Source: Chloroflexota bacterium
GTDB lineage: Bacteria; Chloroflexota; Dormibacteria; Dormibacterales; Dormibacteraceae
Assembly: GCA_005888075.1 (NCBI GenBank)
Contig: VBKD01000175.1
Location: 1-27,853 of the forward strand
Direction of reading: 5' to 3'
DNA length: 27,853 nucleotides
Of this stretch, positions 7,627 through 15,952 are shown in pieces. The notes under the pieces were generated by a model. It had not been told where the DNA came from and searched no databases. It saw only the letters and a list, made by a program, of their open reading frames with translations. Position numbers and translations under genes: made by a program. Position 1 is the first letter of the stretch. Each line of letters starts with the position of its first letter.

Positions 7627-8552
7627 CTCAGCTCGCCTTTATCGGCGTCAGCACAGGACAGTCGGCCGCAACGCGGCTTTTCCCTGCCTGGGCGAAAGAG
7701 CTTGGCCTGGGAGACGTGAGCCTGGTGGGCCACGATGTGCCGATCCACGCTCCGCGTGAGATATATCGAGGCCTGGTCGAGCGCCTCAAAGGGGATGAGC
7801 ACGAGCGGGGGGCGCTCATCACGACCCACAAGATCGATCTCTTCGAAGCATGCCGCGACCTGTTTGACCGAATTGACGAAAACGCGCAGCTGTGCGGTGA
7901 ATCCTCATGCCTCTCCAAGCGCGAGGGTCTGTTGTGGGCTCGAGCGACCGATCCGATCTCGGCCGGCAGGTCGCTTCGCGAATTCCTGCCCGAGGATCAC
8001 TGGCGAAAGACTTCCGGCGAGGTTCTGTGTCTTGGCGCTGGCGGCTCGGCGATCGCGATCACCGTCCACCTGATCAAGCTGGCCGCGGCCGCCCAAGGGC
8101 CGGCCCGCATCACCGTGGTGAATCGCAGCGAGGCTCGGCTCCAAAGCATGCGGGCGATCCACGCAAGGCTGAATTCAGCACTCAACATCGACTACATCGA
8201 AAACGTCGACCCGCGAGTCAATGACGAGCTCGTGCGCTCCCTGCCGCCGGCCTCCTTGGTGATCAATGCGACTGGGATGGGCAAGGACACTCCAGGCTCG
8301 CCGATCACGGATGCAGCCATGTTTCCCGCGGGCGGTCTTGTGTGGGAGCTCAACTACCGAGGCGAGCTGCCGTTCCTGAGGCAGGCGCTCATCCAAAGCG
8401 CGGGACGCAGGCTTCAGGTCCACGATGGCTGGCGGTACTTCATCCATGGCTGGGCGGCCGTAATTGAAGAGGTGTTTGACATGGAGATCAGCGAAGAGCG
8501 GATCGCCCGAATCGCGACACTTTCCGAAGGGGAACGTCCGGCCCGGACGTGA
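7623..8552 (+). CDS. Shikimate dehydrogenase-like oxidoreductase (non-standard start)
   Basis: The translated region (about 309 residues) has the two-domain layout of shikimate/quinate dehydrogenase relatives. The N-terminal substrate domain starts QLAFIGVSTGQS and carries ALITTHKIDLFE, where the lysine matches the catalytic lysine. The Rossmann domain has LCLGAGGSAIAI, VVNRSEARL and NATGMGKDTPGSP. The presence of ROK, SIS and Gfo/Idh genes suggests a sugar-pathway dehydrogenase rather than an aroE for aromatic biosynthesis. The start is odd: no ATG, GTG or TTG occurs in frame between 7396 and 7715, although the conserved N-terminus begins near 7629. CTG 7623, overlapping the upstream stop as CTGA, is my best guess; GTG 7716 would delete the family N-terminus. 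Confidence 0.8.
   Translation: MTQLAFIGVSTGQSAATRLFPAWAKELGLGDVSLVGHDVPIHAPREIYRGLVERLKGDEHERGALITTHKIDLFEACRDLFDRIDENAQLCGESSCLSKREGLLWARATDPISAGRSLREFLPEDHWRKTSGEVLCLGAGGSAIAITVHLIKLAAAAQGPARITVVNRSEARLQSMRAIHARLNSALNIDYIENVDPRVNDELVRSLPPASLVINATGMGKDTPGSPITDAAMFPAGGLVWELNYRGELPFLRQALIQSAGRRLQVHDGWRYFIHGWAAVIEEVFDMEISEERIARIATLSEGERPART
8534..8550. repeat. Perfect 17-bp inverted repeat at a convergent gene end
   Basis: ACGTCCGGCCCGGACGT is an 8-bp perfect inverted repeat around a single central base. It sits at the very 3' end of the shikimate-dehydrogenase-like gene and 17 nt from the end of the convergent small membrane-protein gene. It could act as a shared stem for transcript ends, but there is no T-tract on either side, so a canonical intrinsic terminator is not supported. 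Confidence 0.35.
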
Positions 8553-8566
8553 TCGGCGACGGTGTG

Positions 8567-8860
8567 CTAACGAGCCGGCTGTGAGGTGTCGGGGGGCATC
8601 ACCGGGTCACGACCGGCATACACGAATATGACCGCGAGAACGGTCGCCAGAGCAGGAGGACCGTAGTCGGAGGCGGGTCCGTTTGGAAACACCAGGCGGA
8701 TGATCAGTGAGCCCACAAAGTAGATCCCACCGAGAACCAAGACGATGCGCAATCGGCGCGCCGCCATACGAAGTTGACGCCGCAGGCCTCCCGGTCGCAG
8801 CGACAGGATCGAGAGAGTGAGACCCAGGACCAGGATCAGGCCGAAGACGATCCCTCGCAC
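8567..8860 (-). CDS. Small membrane protein of unknown function
   Basis: I do not recognise this 97-residue protein. It starts with a hydrophobic segment (GIVFGLILVLGLTLSIL), followed by a strongly basic loop (RPGGLRRQLRMAARRLR). A second hydrophobic segment (IVLVLGGIYFVGSLIIRLVF) and a third (PALATVLAVIFVYAG) precede a short polar tail. It is therefore probably an inner-membrane protein with about three spans and a positively charged cytoplasmic loop. It is the last gene of the ftsE-ftsX-M23 series, 62 nt downstream of the M23 gene on the same strand, so an accessory envelope role is possible but unproven. Confidence 0.6.
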   Translation of the reverse strand: MRGIVFGLILVLGLTLSILSLRPGGLRRQLRMAARRLRIVLVLGGIYFVGSLIIRLVFPNGPASDYGPPALATVLAVIFVYAGRDPVMPPDTSQPAR

Positions 8861-8922
8861 GAGGCCAGTCTGTCAGAAACCCTGAGCGGGCCCTGCAATG
8901 GCAGTGACGAGCGCCCTCGAAG

Positions 8923-10182
8923 CTATCCCTTGAACGGTGACGGCGCGCCCGGAGGCAGGTAGGGGGTGGGGTCGATCGGCTTCTGGTTGATGCGCAGCTC
9001 GAAATGCAGGTGCGCGCCGGTGGAATTGCCCGATGAACCTTCGAGCCCGACCGGCTGACCCTGAGTGACCGACTGGCCGACCTTGACCAGCGATGTCGAG
9101 AGGTGGCCGTAGAGCGTGTCGAGCCCCCCGGAATGAGCGATCACCACGTAGTTGCCGTAACCGCTGCTCGAGGCGCCGACCAGCGCCACCACGCCGTCAT
9201 CCGCCGCGAAGACCGCCGAGCCGAACGGCTCGACCAGGTCGATGCCCGTGTGGAAGTGCGGGTAGGCGCCGTAGGGCGGTTCGAACCAGTAGGTGCTTGG
9301 GCCGAACGACTGCGAGATCTGCGCTTGCGGTTCAGGCCAGATGAATCGGTACTTGGTCGAGTGCCCGGTGCTCACCTGGATCTGACCGACGCTGTTCGAT
9401 TGAGACCAAAGCTGCATCTGGGTCCAGACCGACTGCATCGCCGCGGCGATGATGGCGTCTTGCTGCTGCTGCAGCATGTCGGTTATCTGCTGAGCCAGCT
9501 GCGCCGACTGCACATTGAGTCGGGCGATCTCGTAGCGGGTCTGGCTGATCTTCTCGTCGAGATCGGCTATCGCCTTCTCCTGCTGCGCTTCCAGGCTTTG
9601 GAGCTGCGAAAGCTGCGAGTCGAGCTGCTCGCGCTGCTTGACCTGCTCGTCGCGAGCATCCTGCTCTCTCTTACGTTGACCTTGAAGCTCGGTGAGGTCG
9701 TCAGTCAGCGCTCTCTTGAGCTCGGCGGAGCGCGATCCGGCGACTCCGAGGTCGGAAATCCGCGTCAGCAGGTCAGTCAAGCTCTGCGACTCGCCGAGCA
9801 TGACCAGCACTGAGGTCGGCGCGACATAGATGGCCCGGGCAAGCTGGTGAAGCTGGGCGCGCTCCGCATCGATCCGGCGCGCCAGAATCGCCTCACGTCG
9901 CTGGGCATCGGCGATCTGCTCGTCCAGCGCGGTGATCTTCGCCTGGACGTCGGCGATCTTGCCTCTTAGATCGTTCTGCTGAGCCGCGTTGTCCTGGAGC
10001 GACTGTCTCAGCTGCTGCTGCGCGGCCATTGCGTCGGCGAGGTTGCTCCCGAGCTGGGCGCGGATCTGATCGATCACCGCCTTCTGCTGCTGGGCATCGG
10101 ACTGCGCGTCGGCGCTCACTCCGGAACGACCGGCGCTCAGGACCACGAGCGCAAGCAAGAGCGCGAGGAGTGCGGCCTTCAT
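8923..10182 (-). CDS. Coiled-coil M23 peptidoglycan hydrolase (EnvC/PcsB-like partner of FtsEX)
   Basis: The 419-residue exported protein starts with a signal peptide (about residues 1-25). Residues about 27-245 are Gln/Leu-rich heptad sequence, predicted as long coiled coils, with a YVAPTSVLVMLGESQSLTDLLTR segment typical of EnvC/PcsB hairpins. A LytM/M23 domain occupies about 285-410. All expected zinc and catalytic residues are present: His311 and Asp315 in HTGID, His360 in LYGH, and His391/His393 in HLHFEL. It should therefore be an active endopeptidase, unlike E. coli EnvC, whose LytM site is degenerate. The ATG overlaps the ftsX stop as ATGA, which supports control by FtsEX at the septum. 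The substrate cross-link is inferred from the family. Confidence 0.93.
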   Translation of the reverse strand: MKAALLALLLALVVLSAGRSGVSADAQSDAQQQKAVIDQIRAQLGSNLADAMAAQQQLRQSLQDNAAQQNDLRGKIADVQAKITALDEQIADAQRREAILARRIDAERAQLHQLARAIYVAPTSVLVMLGESQSLTDLLTRISDLGVAGSRSAELKRALTDDLTELQGQRKREQDARDEQVKQREQLDSQLSQLQSLEAQQEKAIADLDEKISQTRYEIARLNVQSAQLAQQITDMLQQQQDAIIAAAMQSVWTQMQLWSQSNSVGQIQVSTGHSTKYRFIWPEPQAQISQSFGPSTYWFEPPYGAYPHFHTGIDLVEPFGSAVFAADDGVVALVGASSSGYGNYVVIAHSGGLDTLYGHLSTSLVKVGQSVTQGQPVGLEGSSGNSTGAHLHFELRINQKPIDPTPYLPPGAPSPFKG

Positions 10183-11107
10183 GACTCCATATGCCTCCGG
10201 ACGCCGATCATCGAAGCGCCGGAGCCAAGACCCAGACCGGTTGCGAAGACGAGCGCCGCCGCGACCGCCGCCACGGCGACCGTCACGCCCGGCGCGAATT
10301 GGGTGAAGGAGTTCGAAGCCGCAGTGATGCCGGCGAACGACAAACCAAAGGTGACCAGTCCCGCCGCCGCGCCGGCTAGCGCACCGGTGATGGCGCCTTC
10401 GACGATGAACGGTCCGCGGACCATCCAGCGCGGCGCGCCGACCAGCTGCATGATCGCGACCTCGTCCCGGCGAGCGTGAATCGCGGAACGGATGCTGTTG
10501 ATGGTGACGGTCACAGCGACGAATCCGAGCAGGCCCAGGAACGCGAATCCTGCGACGGCGATCCCCAACAGGACCGTCTGGATGCGCTGGTACGCGCCCT
10601 TGTCATATGAGGTCGGATACACCGGATCCACCGCGAGGTCGTAACGGACCATCGCATCAATCGCGGCCACGTCGTTGACGCTCTTGACATGCACGTCGAG
10701 GCTGGCGGGGAACGGGTTGCTGTCGCTGGCGTCCGCCAGCTGCGGCAGGCCAGGCATGTTCTGCGCCCTCAGGAGGGCTTGAGCTTTCGTCGTGTAGTCG
10801 ACACTCGCAACACGTCCATCCTTGGCCAGGCGGTCCCACAGCGAATCGACCTCGGCCGATGTCGCGGCGTCGCTGATGTACACGTGCAGGACGGCCGCCT
10901 GTCCGGCTTCGAGCTGGTCCAGGTTGTGGATGGCGAAACCGCAGAGTCCCACGAGACCAGTCAGAAGCAAGAGCAGTGTCATCGATCCAAGAGCCGGCGC
11001 GGTGCCGCCGATGTTGCGGATCCAGTTGCGGACCGCCCCTCCGAAAAGGTAGCGAAAGAGGTTCGCGACGACGGTTCGCACCATCCTGCGGCGCGGGAAT
11101 CGCGCCT

Positions 11108-11126
<19 letters not shown>
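10179..11126 (-). CDS. ftsX: Cell-division ABC transporter-like permease FtsX
   Basis: The 315-residue protein has the FtsX topology. There is a cytoplasmic amphipathic N-terminus, TM1 at about 46-67, an extracytoplasmic domain at about 70-180, TM2 at 185-208, TM3 at 242-266 and TM4 at 281-303. The family motif RRDEVAIMQLVGAPRWMVRGPF lies between TM2 and TM3. FtsX couples ATP use by FtsE to activation of a periplasmic or extracellular peptidoglycan hydrolase, here the next gene. The ATG at 11126 overlaps ftsE by 19 nt. A GTG at 11111 forms a GTGA overlap with the ftsE stop and would remove only five residues, so either start is possible. Confidence 0.93.
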
Positions 11127-11821
<695 letters not shown>

Positions 11822-12055
11822 GCCTAGGCCTAACGAGAGGGGGACCGTTCCCCTCTGTTAAGAAATATGAGTAGTTGCCAATACCTCCACCTACCGCCGG
11901 CAGGACTGGATCTTCATCTTCGCGCGCGTCCTCTATTAATGCACCCGCGGCACCGAAAACAGACTGAGCCTAAGCACGCTGAACTCGACGCTTTCGCCGG
12001 TAGGCTGTAAAGCCCTGAGACATCGCTTGCTTAACACACCGAGCTGCCGGCGGCC
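11822..12055. other. 234-bp divergent intergenic region (ftsE / kinase fusion)
   Basis: This is the longest gene-free stretch in the window and must hold the promoters of both divergent units. It contains the inverted repeat at 11831-11860. TATTAA near 11934-11939 is a weak -10 candidate for the kinase. A GGCT-GTAA-AGCC mini-hairpin with a GNRA-type loop lies near 12003-12014, and CCTACCG (11890-11896) could pair with CGGTAGG (11998-12004). I do not recognise a riboswitch or small RNA family here, and no convincing small ORF is present. Confidence 0.5.
11831..11860. repeat. 11-bp interrupted inverted repeat upstream of ftsE
   Basis: TAAC (11831-11834) pairs with GTTA (11857-11860), and AGAGGGG (11836-11842) pairs with CCCCTCT (11850-11856). 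That leaves one bulged G and a 7-nt loop. It ends 10 nt upstream of the ftsE GTG start. It could be an operator, an RNA stem in the ftsE leader, or a structure limiting read-through between divergent genes. No T-run follows, so an intrinsic terminator is less likely. Confidence 0.5.
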
Positions 12056-13879
12056 GTGAGCGTCAGAGTTGGTTCGAGCGTCGGGGCCTATCGCCTGACC
12101 GAGCGGATCGGGCGTGGCGGGATGGCCGCCGTTTACCGCGCCTATCACCCGGCCCTCGACAGGTACGTCGCGATCAAGGTGCTGCCTGATCTCTTCTCGG
12201 ACGACGAGGCTCACCGAGAGCGGTTCCGGCAGGAGGCCCGGTCGGTCGCTCGGCTGAAGCATCCCAACATCCTCGAGGTGTTCGACTTCGGCCAGGAGGA
12301 TGACCTCACCTACATCGTGATGGAGCTGGTGGAGGGAGGCACGCTGGCCGACAAGGTGGGCTCTCCGATAGGACTCGAGCAGGTCATCCAGCTTCTGGAA
12401 CCGCTGGCCTCTGCACTTGATTACGCACACTCCCACGGTGTTCTGCATCGCGACATCAAGCCATCCAACGTGCTGCTCCACAAAGACGGCACCCCCGTGC
12501 TCGGCGACTTCGGCCTGGCCAGGATGTTCGGCTCGCTGAAGAGGATCACCGCCATTGGAACCGTCATGGGCACCCCGGAATACATGTCGCCGGAGCAGGC
12601 GGCGGATGAGCCACTAGGCCCGGCCTCCGACCAGTATTCGCTGGGGGTGGTGGCGTACGAGATGCTCACCGGGCGCGTGCCATTCCAGGCTGAGACGCCG
12701 GCCGCGGTTTTGCTCTCGCATGTCACACGTCCGGTGCCCCCAACCCACGAGCTGAAGGGAGAGCTCTCTGCTCACCTGGGGGATGCGCTGCGCCGTGCGC
12801 TCGCCAAGAAGCCGGACGAACGTTACCCAACCGCCACCGAGTTCATCACCGCTCTCAAGCCGGCTGCCTGGCCCGGCCGGACCGCCGAGATGACGGCCGT
12901 GGCCGTGGTCAAATCGGCGTCCCGATCTCATCGCGAGCCCGTCGTTCTGGTCGTCGACGACGGAGAGGCGAACCGCGAGCTGATCGAAGCGTGCCTCGCC
13001 GGCGTCGAGTGCCAGGTCCGCACCGCCGAAGATGGCCTGCGTGCGCTCAGATCCATCGAAGCGGTGGTGCCCGACCTGATCCTGCTCGACGTGCAGATGC
13101 CCGGAATGGACGGATACGAACTCTGCCAGCGCATCAAGGCCAACCCGAAATGCAGGCTCGTGCCCATCGTGATGATCACGGGACTCGCCCGCACGGAGGA
13201 CCGGGTTCGAGCGCTCGAGGCCGGCGCGGATGACTACATGTCCAAGCCGGTCGATCGTGTCGAGCTCGTGGCACGCGTCCGCTCGGCCCTGCGGTTGAAG
13301 CGGGTGTACGACTCGCTGGACAGCGCGGAGCGTGTGATTTTTTCGCTGGCGGCCGCCGTCGAGGCGAAAGACCCTTACACGGAAGCCCACACGAAGCGGG
13401 TTGCCGAGTCCGCGAGGAGGCTCGGCATCCGTTTGGGACTCGATGCCTCGGACCTCGAGGCTCTGTACCGCGGCGGCCTGATCCACGACATCGGCAAGAT
13501 CGGGGTGCCCGACTCCATTCTGCTCAAGGCCGGTCCGCTGACGAACGAAGAGAGCCGCATCATGCAATCGCATACGACGATCGGCGAGGGAATCGTGGCA
13601 CCGCTGCACTCGGGCGAGGATCTCTTACCCATCGTGCGTCACCATCACGAGCATTTCGACGGAGGCGGTTATCCGGACGGCCTGATCGGAGATGCCATTC
13701 CGCTGCTGGCCAGGATCGTCGCCGTTTGTGATGCCTACGACGCGATGGTGAACGACCGGCCTTACCGAGAGCGGCGCTCCGATGACGAGGCGATCAGCAT
13801 CTTGACCGGCGGCGCGGGCAGGCAGTGGGACCCGCAGGTCGTCCAGATATTCGTGGAGCCGCTCCGACCCACCACCTAG
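12056..13879 (+). CDS. Ser/Thr protein kinase - receiver - HD-GYP fusion
   Basis: This 607-residue soluble protein joins three signalling modules. Residues about 10-268 are a Hanks-type kinase with GRGGMA, Lys41 in VAIKV, catalytic HRDIKPSN (Asp134, Asn138), DFG (Asp151) and GTPEYMSPEQ. Residues about 296-412 are a CheY-like receiver with Asp301/302, phospho-acceptor Asp345 in LLDVQMPGMDG, Thr375 and Lys397 in KPVD. Residues about 425-600 are an HD-GYP domain with His477-Asp478 in LIHDIGKIG, HHHEHFDGGGYPDG and CDAYDAM, so cyclic-di-GMP hydrolysis is expected. All active-site residues look intact. There is no transmembrane or PASTA segment. The GTG start at 12056 begins just before the kinase N-lobe and lacks an obvious Shine-Dalgarno. 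No cognate histidine kinase lies nearby. Confidence 0.93.
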   Translation: MSVRVGSSVGAYRLTERIGRGGMAAVYRAYHPALDRYVAIKVLPDLFSDDEAHRERFRQEARSVARLKHPNILEVFDFGQEDDLTYIVMELVEGGTLADKVGSPIGLEQVIQLLEPLASALDYAHSHGVLHRDIKPSNVLLHKDGTPVLGDFGLARMFGSLKRITAIGTVMGTPEYMSPEQAADEPLGPASDQYSLGVVAYEMLTGRVPFQAETPAAVLLSHVTRPVPPTHELKGELSAHLGDALRRALAKKPDERYPTATEFITALKPAAWPGRTAEMTAVAVVKSASRSHREPVVLVVDDGEANRELIEACLAGVECQVRTAEDGLRALRSIEAVVPDLILLDVQMPGMDGYELCQRIKANPKCRLVPIVMITGLARTEDRVRALEAGADDYMSKPVDRVELVARVRSALRLKRVYDSLDSAERVIFSLAAAVEAKDPYTEAHTKRVAESARRLGIRLGLDASDLEALYRGGLIHDIGKIGVPDSILLKAGPLTNEESRIMQSHTTIGEGIVAPLHSGEDLLPIVRHHHEHFDGGGYPDGLIGDAIPLLARIVAVCDAYDAMVNDRPYRERRSDDEAISILTGGAGRQWDPQVVQIFVEPLRPTT

Positions 13880-13918
13880 GCACGGCGGCGTTGCAAATAT
13901 CATCATTCGGCGTACGCC

Positions 13919-15076
13919 ATGGACTTCGCGCTCTCCGAGCAGCAGGCCGCATTCCGCGACCTCATCCGTGACTTCGCCGGCAGGAGCATCAGCCCCGTGG
14001 CCCGCGAATCGGAGCTGACCGGCCGCTACCCCGAAGAGATCGTCGAAGAGATGAAGCCGATGGGACTGTTCGGAATGCTGGTACCTACGGAGTTCGGAGG
14101 GATCGCAATCGATGCCGTCTCCTACTCCATCGTCTTTGAAGAGATCTCCAAGGCGTGGATGGGAGTGGCGGGAATCCTCGGCACGCATTCGCTCGCCACG
14201 CTCATGCTGGCTCGATTCGGCACCTCCGCGCAGCAGGCGCGCTGGCTTCCGGACCTGGCGACCGGCGTCAGACGGTCGGGTATCGCGCTCACCGAACCGC
14301 AGGCAGGCAGCGATCTGCAGGGCATCGCGACAGTAGCCCGGCGTGTGGGCGACCACTACGTCGTCAACGGCACGAAGACGTGGATCACGAACGCCCGGCA
14401 CGCGGACCCGCTTCCGGTGCTCGTCAAGACAGATCCCGCTGCGCAGCCGCGACATTCGGGCATGTCCGTGCTGATGGTCGAGCAGGGAATGCCTGGCTTC
14501 AGTTTCGGCAAGGACCTGGACAAGCTTGGCTACAGGGGCCCTGAGTCGTCGGAAGTCTTTCTCGCGGATTGCCTCGTGCCCGTCGAGAACCTGTTGGGGG
14601 GTCAGGAGGGGCATGGACTCCAGCAAGTTCTCCAGGCGCTGGAGTTCGGGCGTGTCAACATCGCCGGACGTGCGGTGGGCGTCGCCCAGGCCAGCCTCGA
14701 CCGGTCGCTCGCCTACGCTCGTGAGCGCCACGCGTTTGGCAGGCCCATCGCGGACTTCCAGGCCATCCAGCTGAAGCTGGCGGACATGGCAACCGAGGTC
14801 CAGGCAGCCCGGTTGTTGACGTGGTGGGCGGCATCGGCCCTCGACTCCGGGCGGCGGGCCGACCTGGAGACGGGGATGGCAAAGCTCTACGCGTCCGAGG
14901 TCTGCATCAAGGCGGCGCTCGAGGCGATGCGGATCCACGGTGGGTACGGCTACTCGACCGAATACGAGATCGAGCGCTTCTATCGGGACGCGCCGCTCAT
15001 GGCGATCGGTGAAGGCACGAACGATATCCTCCGCACAGTGATCGCTCGCCGGCTCGTGCTCGAAGAGCCTTCCTGA
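13919..15076 (+). CDS. Acyl-CoA dehydrogenase
   Basis: The 385-residue protein has standard acyl-CoA dehydrogenase length and order: an N-terminal helical domain (MDFALSEQQAAFRDLIRDFA), the beta domain with the FAD/substrate signature GIALTEPQAGSD, and a C-terminal helical domain. YARERHAFGRPIADFQAIQ and RIHGGYGYSTEYEIERFYRDA are classic family segments. The probable catalytic base is Glu365 in IGEGTNDILR, the position used by short/medium-chain enzymes. It oxidises an acyl-CoA to the 2-enoyl-CoA with electrons passed to ETF; chain specificity cannot be read here. It stands 39 nt after the kinase fusion and 34 nt before the DUF302 gene, with no partner ETF or thiolase in the window. Confidence 0.93.
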   Translation: MDFALSEQQAAFRDLIRDFAGRSISPVARESELTGRYPEEIVEEMKPMGLFGMLVPTEFGGIAIDAVSYSIVFEEISKAWMGVAGILGTHSLATLMLARFGTSAQQARWLPDLATGVRRSGIALTEPQAGSDLQGIATVARRVGDHYVVNGTKTWITNARHADPLPVLVKTDPAAQPRHSGMSVLMVEQGMPGFSFGKDLDKLGYRGPESSEVFLADCLVPVENLLGGQEGHGLQQVLQALEFGRVNIAGRAVGVAQASLDRSLAYARERHAFGRPIADFQAIQLKLADMATEVQAARLLTWWAASALDSGRRADLETGMAKLYASEVCIKAALEAMRIHGGYGYSTEYEIERFYRDAPLMAIGEGTNDILRTVIARRLVLEEPS

Positions 15077-15110
15077 CCACCGTTCGCCTCAAGACGCGCA
15101 TTCTGTTCGT

Positions 15111-15518
15111 ATGCAGAATCCGGGCCTGCAGAATCCTGGTCCGTTGGTCGTCCGGCAGAGCCGCCTCGAGTACGCCGAGACGGTCGATCGCCTTCTCGGG
15201 GCGATCACGCGGAGGGGCCTCACCGTGTTCGCCCGCATCGACCATGCGGCGGCGGCCCGCCAGGCAGGGATGGAGCTCGCGGCCGAAGAGGTCGTGTTGC
15301 TCGGAAATCCACGCGCCGGCACACCGCTGATGCAGCGCGATCGACATGTGGGCATTGACCTGCCACTTCGAATCCTGCTGTGGCAGGAGAACGGTGGGGT
15401 TTTCCTCGGTTACAAGGACCCGAAAGAGCTGGCCGGCCAGTATGACCTCGCTGATCACAAGGCGGCATTGGATGCCATGGCGGTGCTGCTGGGTGAGCTC
15501 GTCGGCGAGACGGCGTAG
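15111..15518 (+). CDS. DUF302 domain protein
   Basis: The 135-residue protein is almost entirely a DUF302 domain, recognised from the spaced motif ETVDRLLGAITRRGLTVFARIDH, VLLGNPRAGTPLMQ, then IDLPLRILLWQ, GVFLGYKDPKELAGQY and the closing AMAVLLGEL helix. The family function is not established; members are small soluble proteins. The extreme N-terminus repeats QNPG (15113-15121 and 15128-15136 share GCAGAATCC with a 15-bp period), a small tandem duplication that is probably not functional. It precedes hsp20 by 27 nt on the same strand, so it may belong to the stress unit with Hsp20 and Lon. Confidence 0.85.
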   Translation: MQNPGLQNPGPLVVRQSRLEYAETVDRLLGAITRRGLTVFARIDHAAAARQAGMELAAEEVVLLGNPRAGTPLMQRDRHVGIDLPLRILLWQENGGVFLGYKDPKELAGQYDLADHKAALDAMAVLLGELVGETA

Positions 15519-15545
15519 CGTGAAAACGTGGGGTGGCGATAGCTG

Positions 15546-15950
15546 ATGCAAATCCTGATCTGGCGACGATCACAGCTTCCCAGAGGGTCGTTCGAGGAAG
15601 AGCACGTGGGTCTCGACGTGGCATGGGAGCCCGACATGGACGTCTTCGAGTTGCCGGATGAATTCCTTCTGATGCTGTGCCTGCCTGGGGTCCGCGCCGA
15701 GGCCCTGGAAATGGCCCTCGTCGGCAGGACGCTGGTCGTCTCAGGGGAGCGAAACCTGAGTATTCCCGAAGGCGCGGTGGCCCACCTGATCGAATCGAAC
15801 ACCGGACGCTTCGAGCGCCGCATTCGCCTACCGGCCAACGTCGACGCCGGCAGCCTCAGGACGGAGATGGTCGATGGTCAGCTAAATGTGAATCTCCGCA
15901 AGCAGTCGCCCGCCCGCACGGTGAGGGTCTCAGTCCAGGCGGGCAGTTGA
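15546..15950 (+). CDS. Hsp20/alpha-crystallin family small heat-shock protein
   Basis: This 134-residue ATP-independent chaperone has the alpha-crystallin domain from about residue 28 (WEPDMDVFELPDEFLLML) to 125. It includes the LPGVRAEALEMALVGRTLVVSGER strands and the LPANVDAGSLRTEMVDGQLNVNL segment, with GQLNVNL in place of the usual 'GvL.v.lpk'. The N-terminal arm is short, and the C-terminal tail (ARTVRVSVQ) approximates the IxI-type motif used for oligomer assembly. Its TGA is followed after 2 nt by the Lon ATG, with GAGG overlapping the stop, so translation is coupled. The pairing suggests that proteins held by Hsp20 are refolded or degraded by Lon. No CIRCE or HspR-type repeat was seen upstream. 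Confidence 0.92.
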   Translation: MQILIWRRSQLPRGSFEEEHVGLDVAWEPDMDVFELPDEFLLMLCLPGVRAEALEMALVGRTLVVSGERNLSIPEGAVAHLIESNTGRFERRIRLPANVDAGSLRTEMVDGQLNVNLRKQSPARTVRVSVQAGS

Positions 15951-15952
15951 GG

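Noticed and set aside
7623..8552. aroE of the shikimate pathway
   Set aside because: The family resemblance is clear, but the motif ITTHK and the sugar-operon context differ from housekeeping AroE, and no other aromatic-biosynthesis gene is present.
11822..12055. Possible c-di-GMP or other riboswitch before the HD-GYP fusion gene
   Set aside because: Some short pairings exist (CCTACCG with CGGTAGG, a GTAA-loop hairpin), but no known riboswitch core could be recognised, and such pairings are expected by chance.
13625..14938. 437-residue open frame antisense to the acyl-CoA dehydrogenase
   Set aside because: The sense frame has complete enzyme signatures, while the antisense protein has no recognisable domain and spans two real genes.
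15677..15952. N-terminal extension of Lon
   Set aside because: The frame is open upstream, but the residues are Arg/Pro-rich shadow sequence of hsp20. The Lon domain begins right after ATG 15953.
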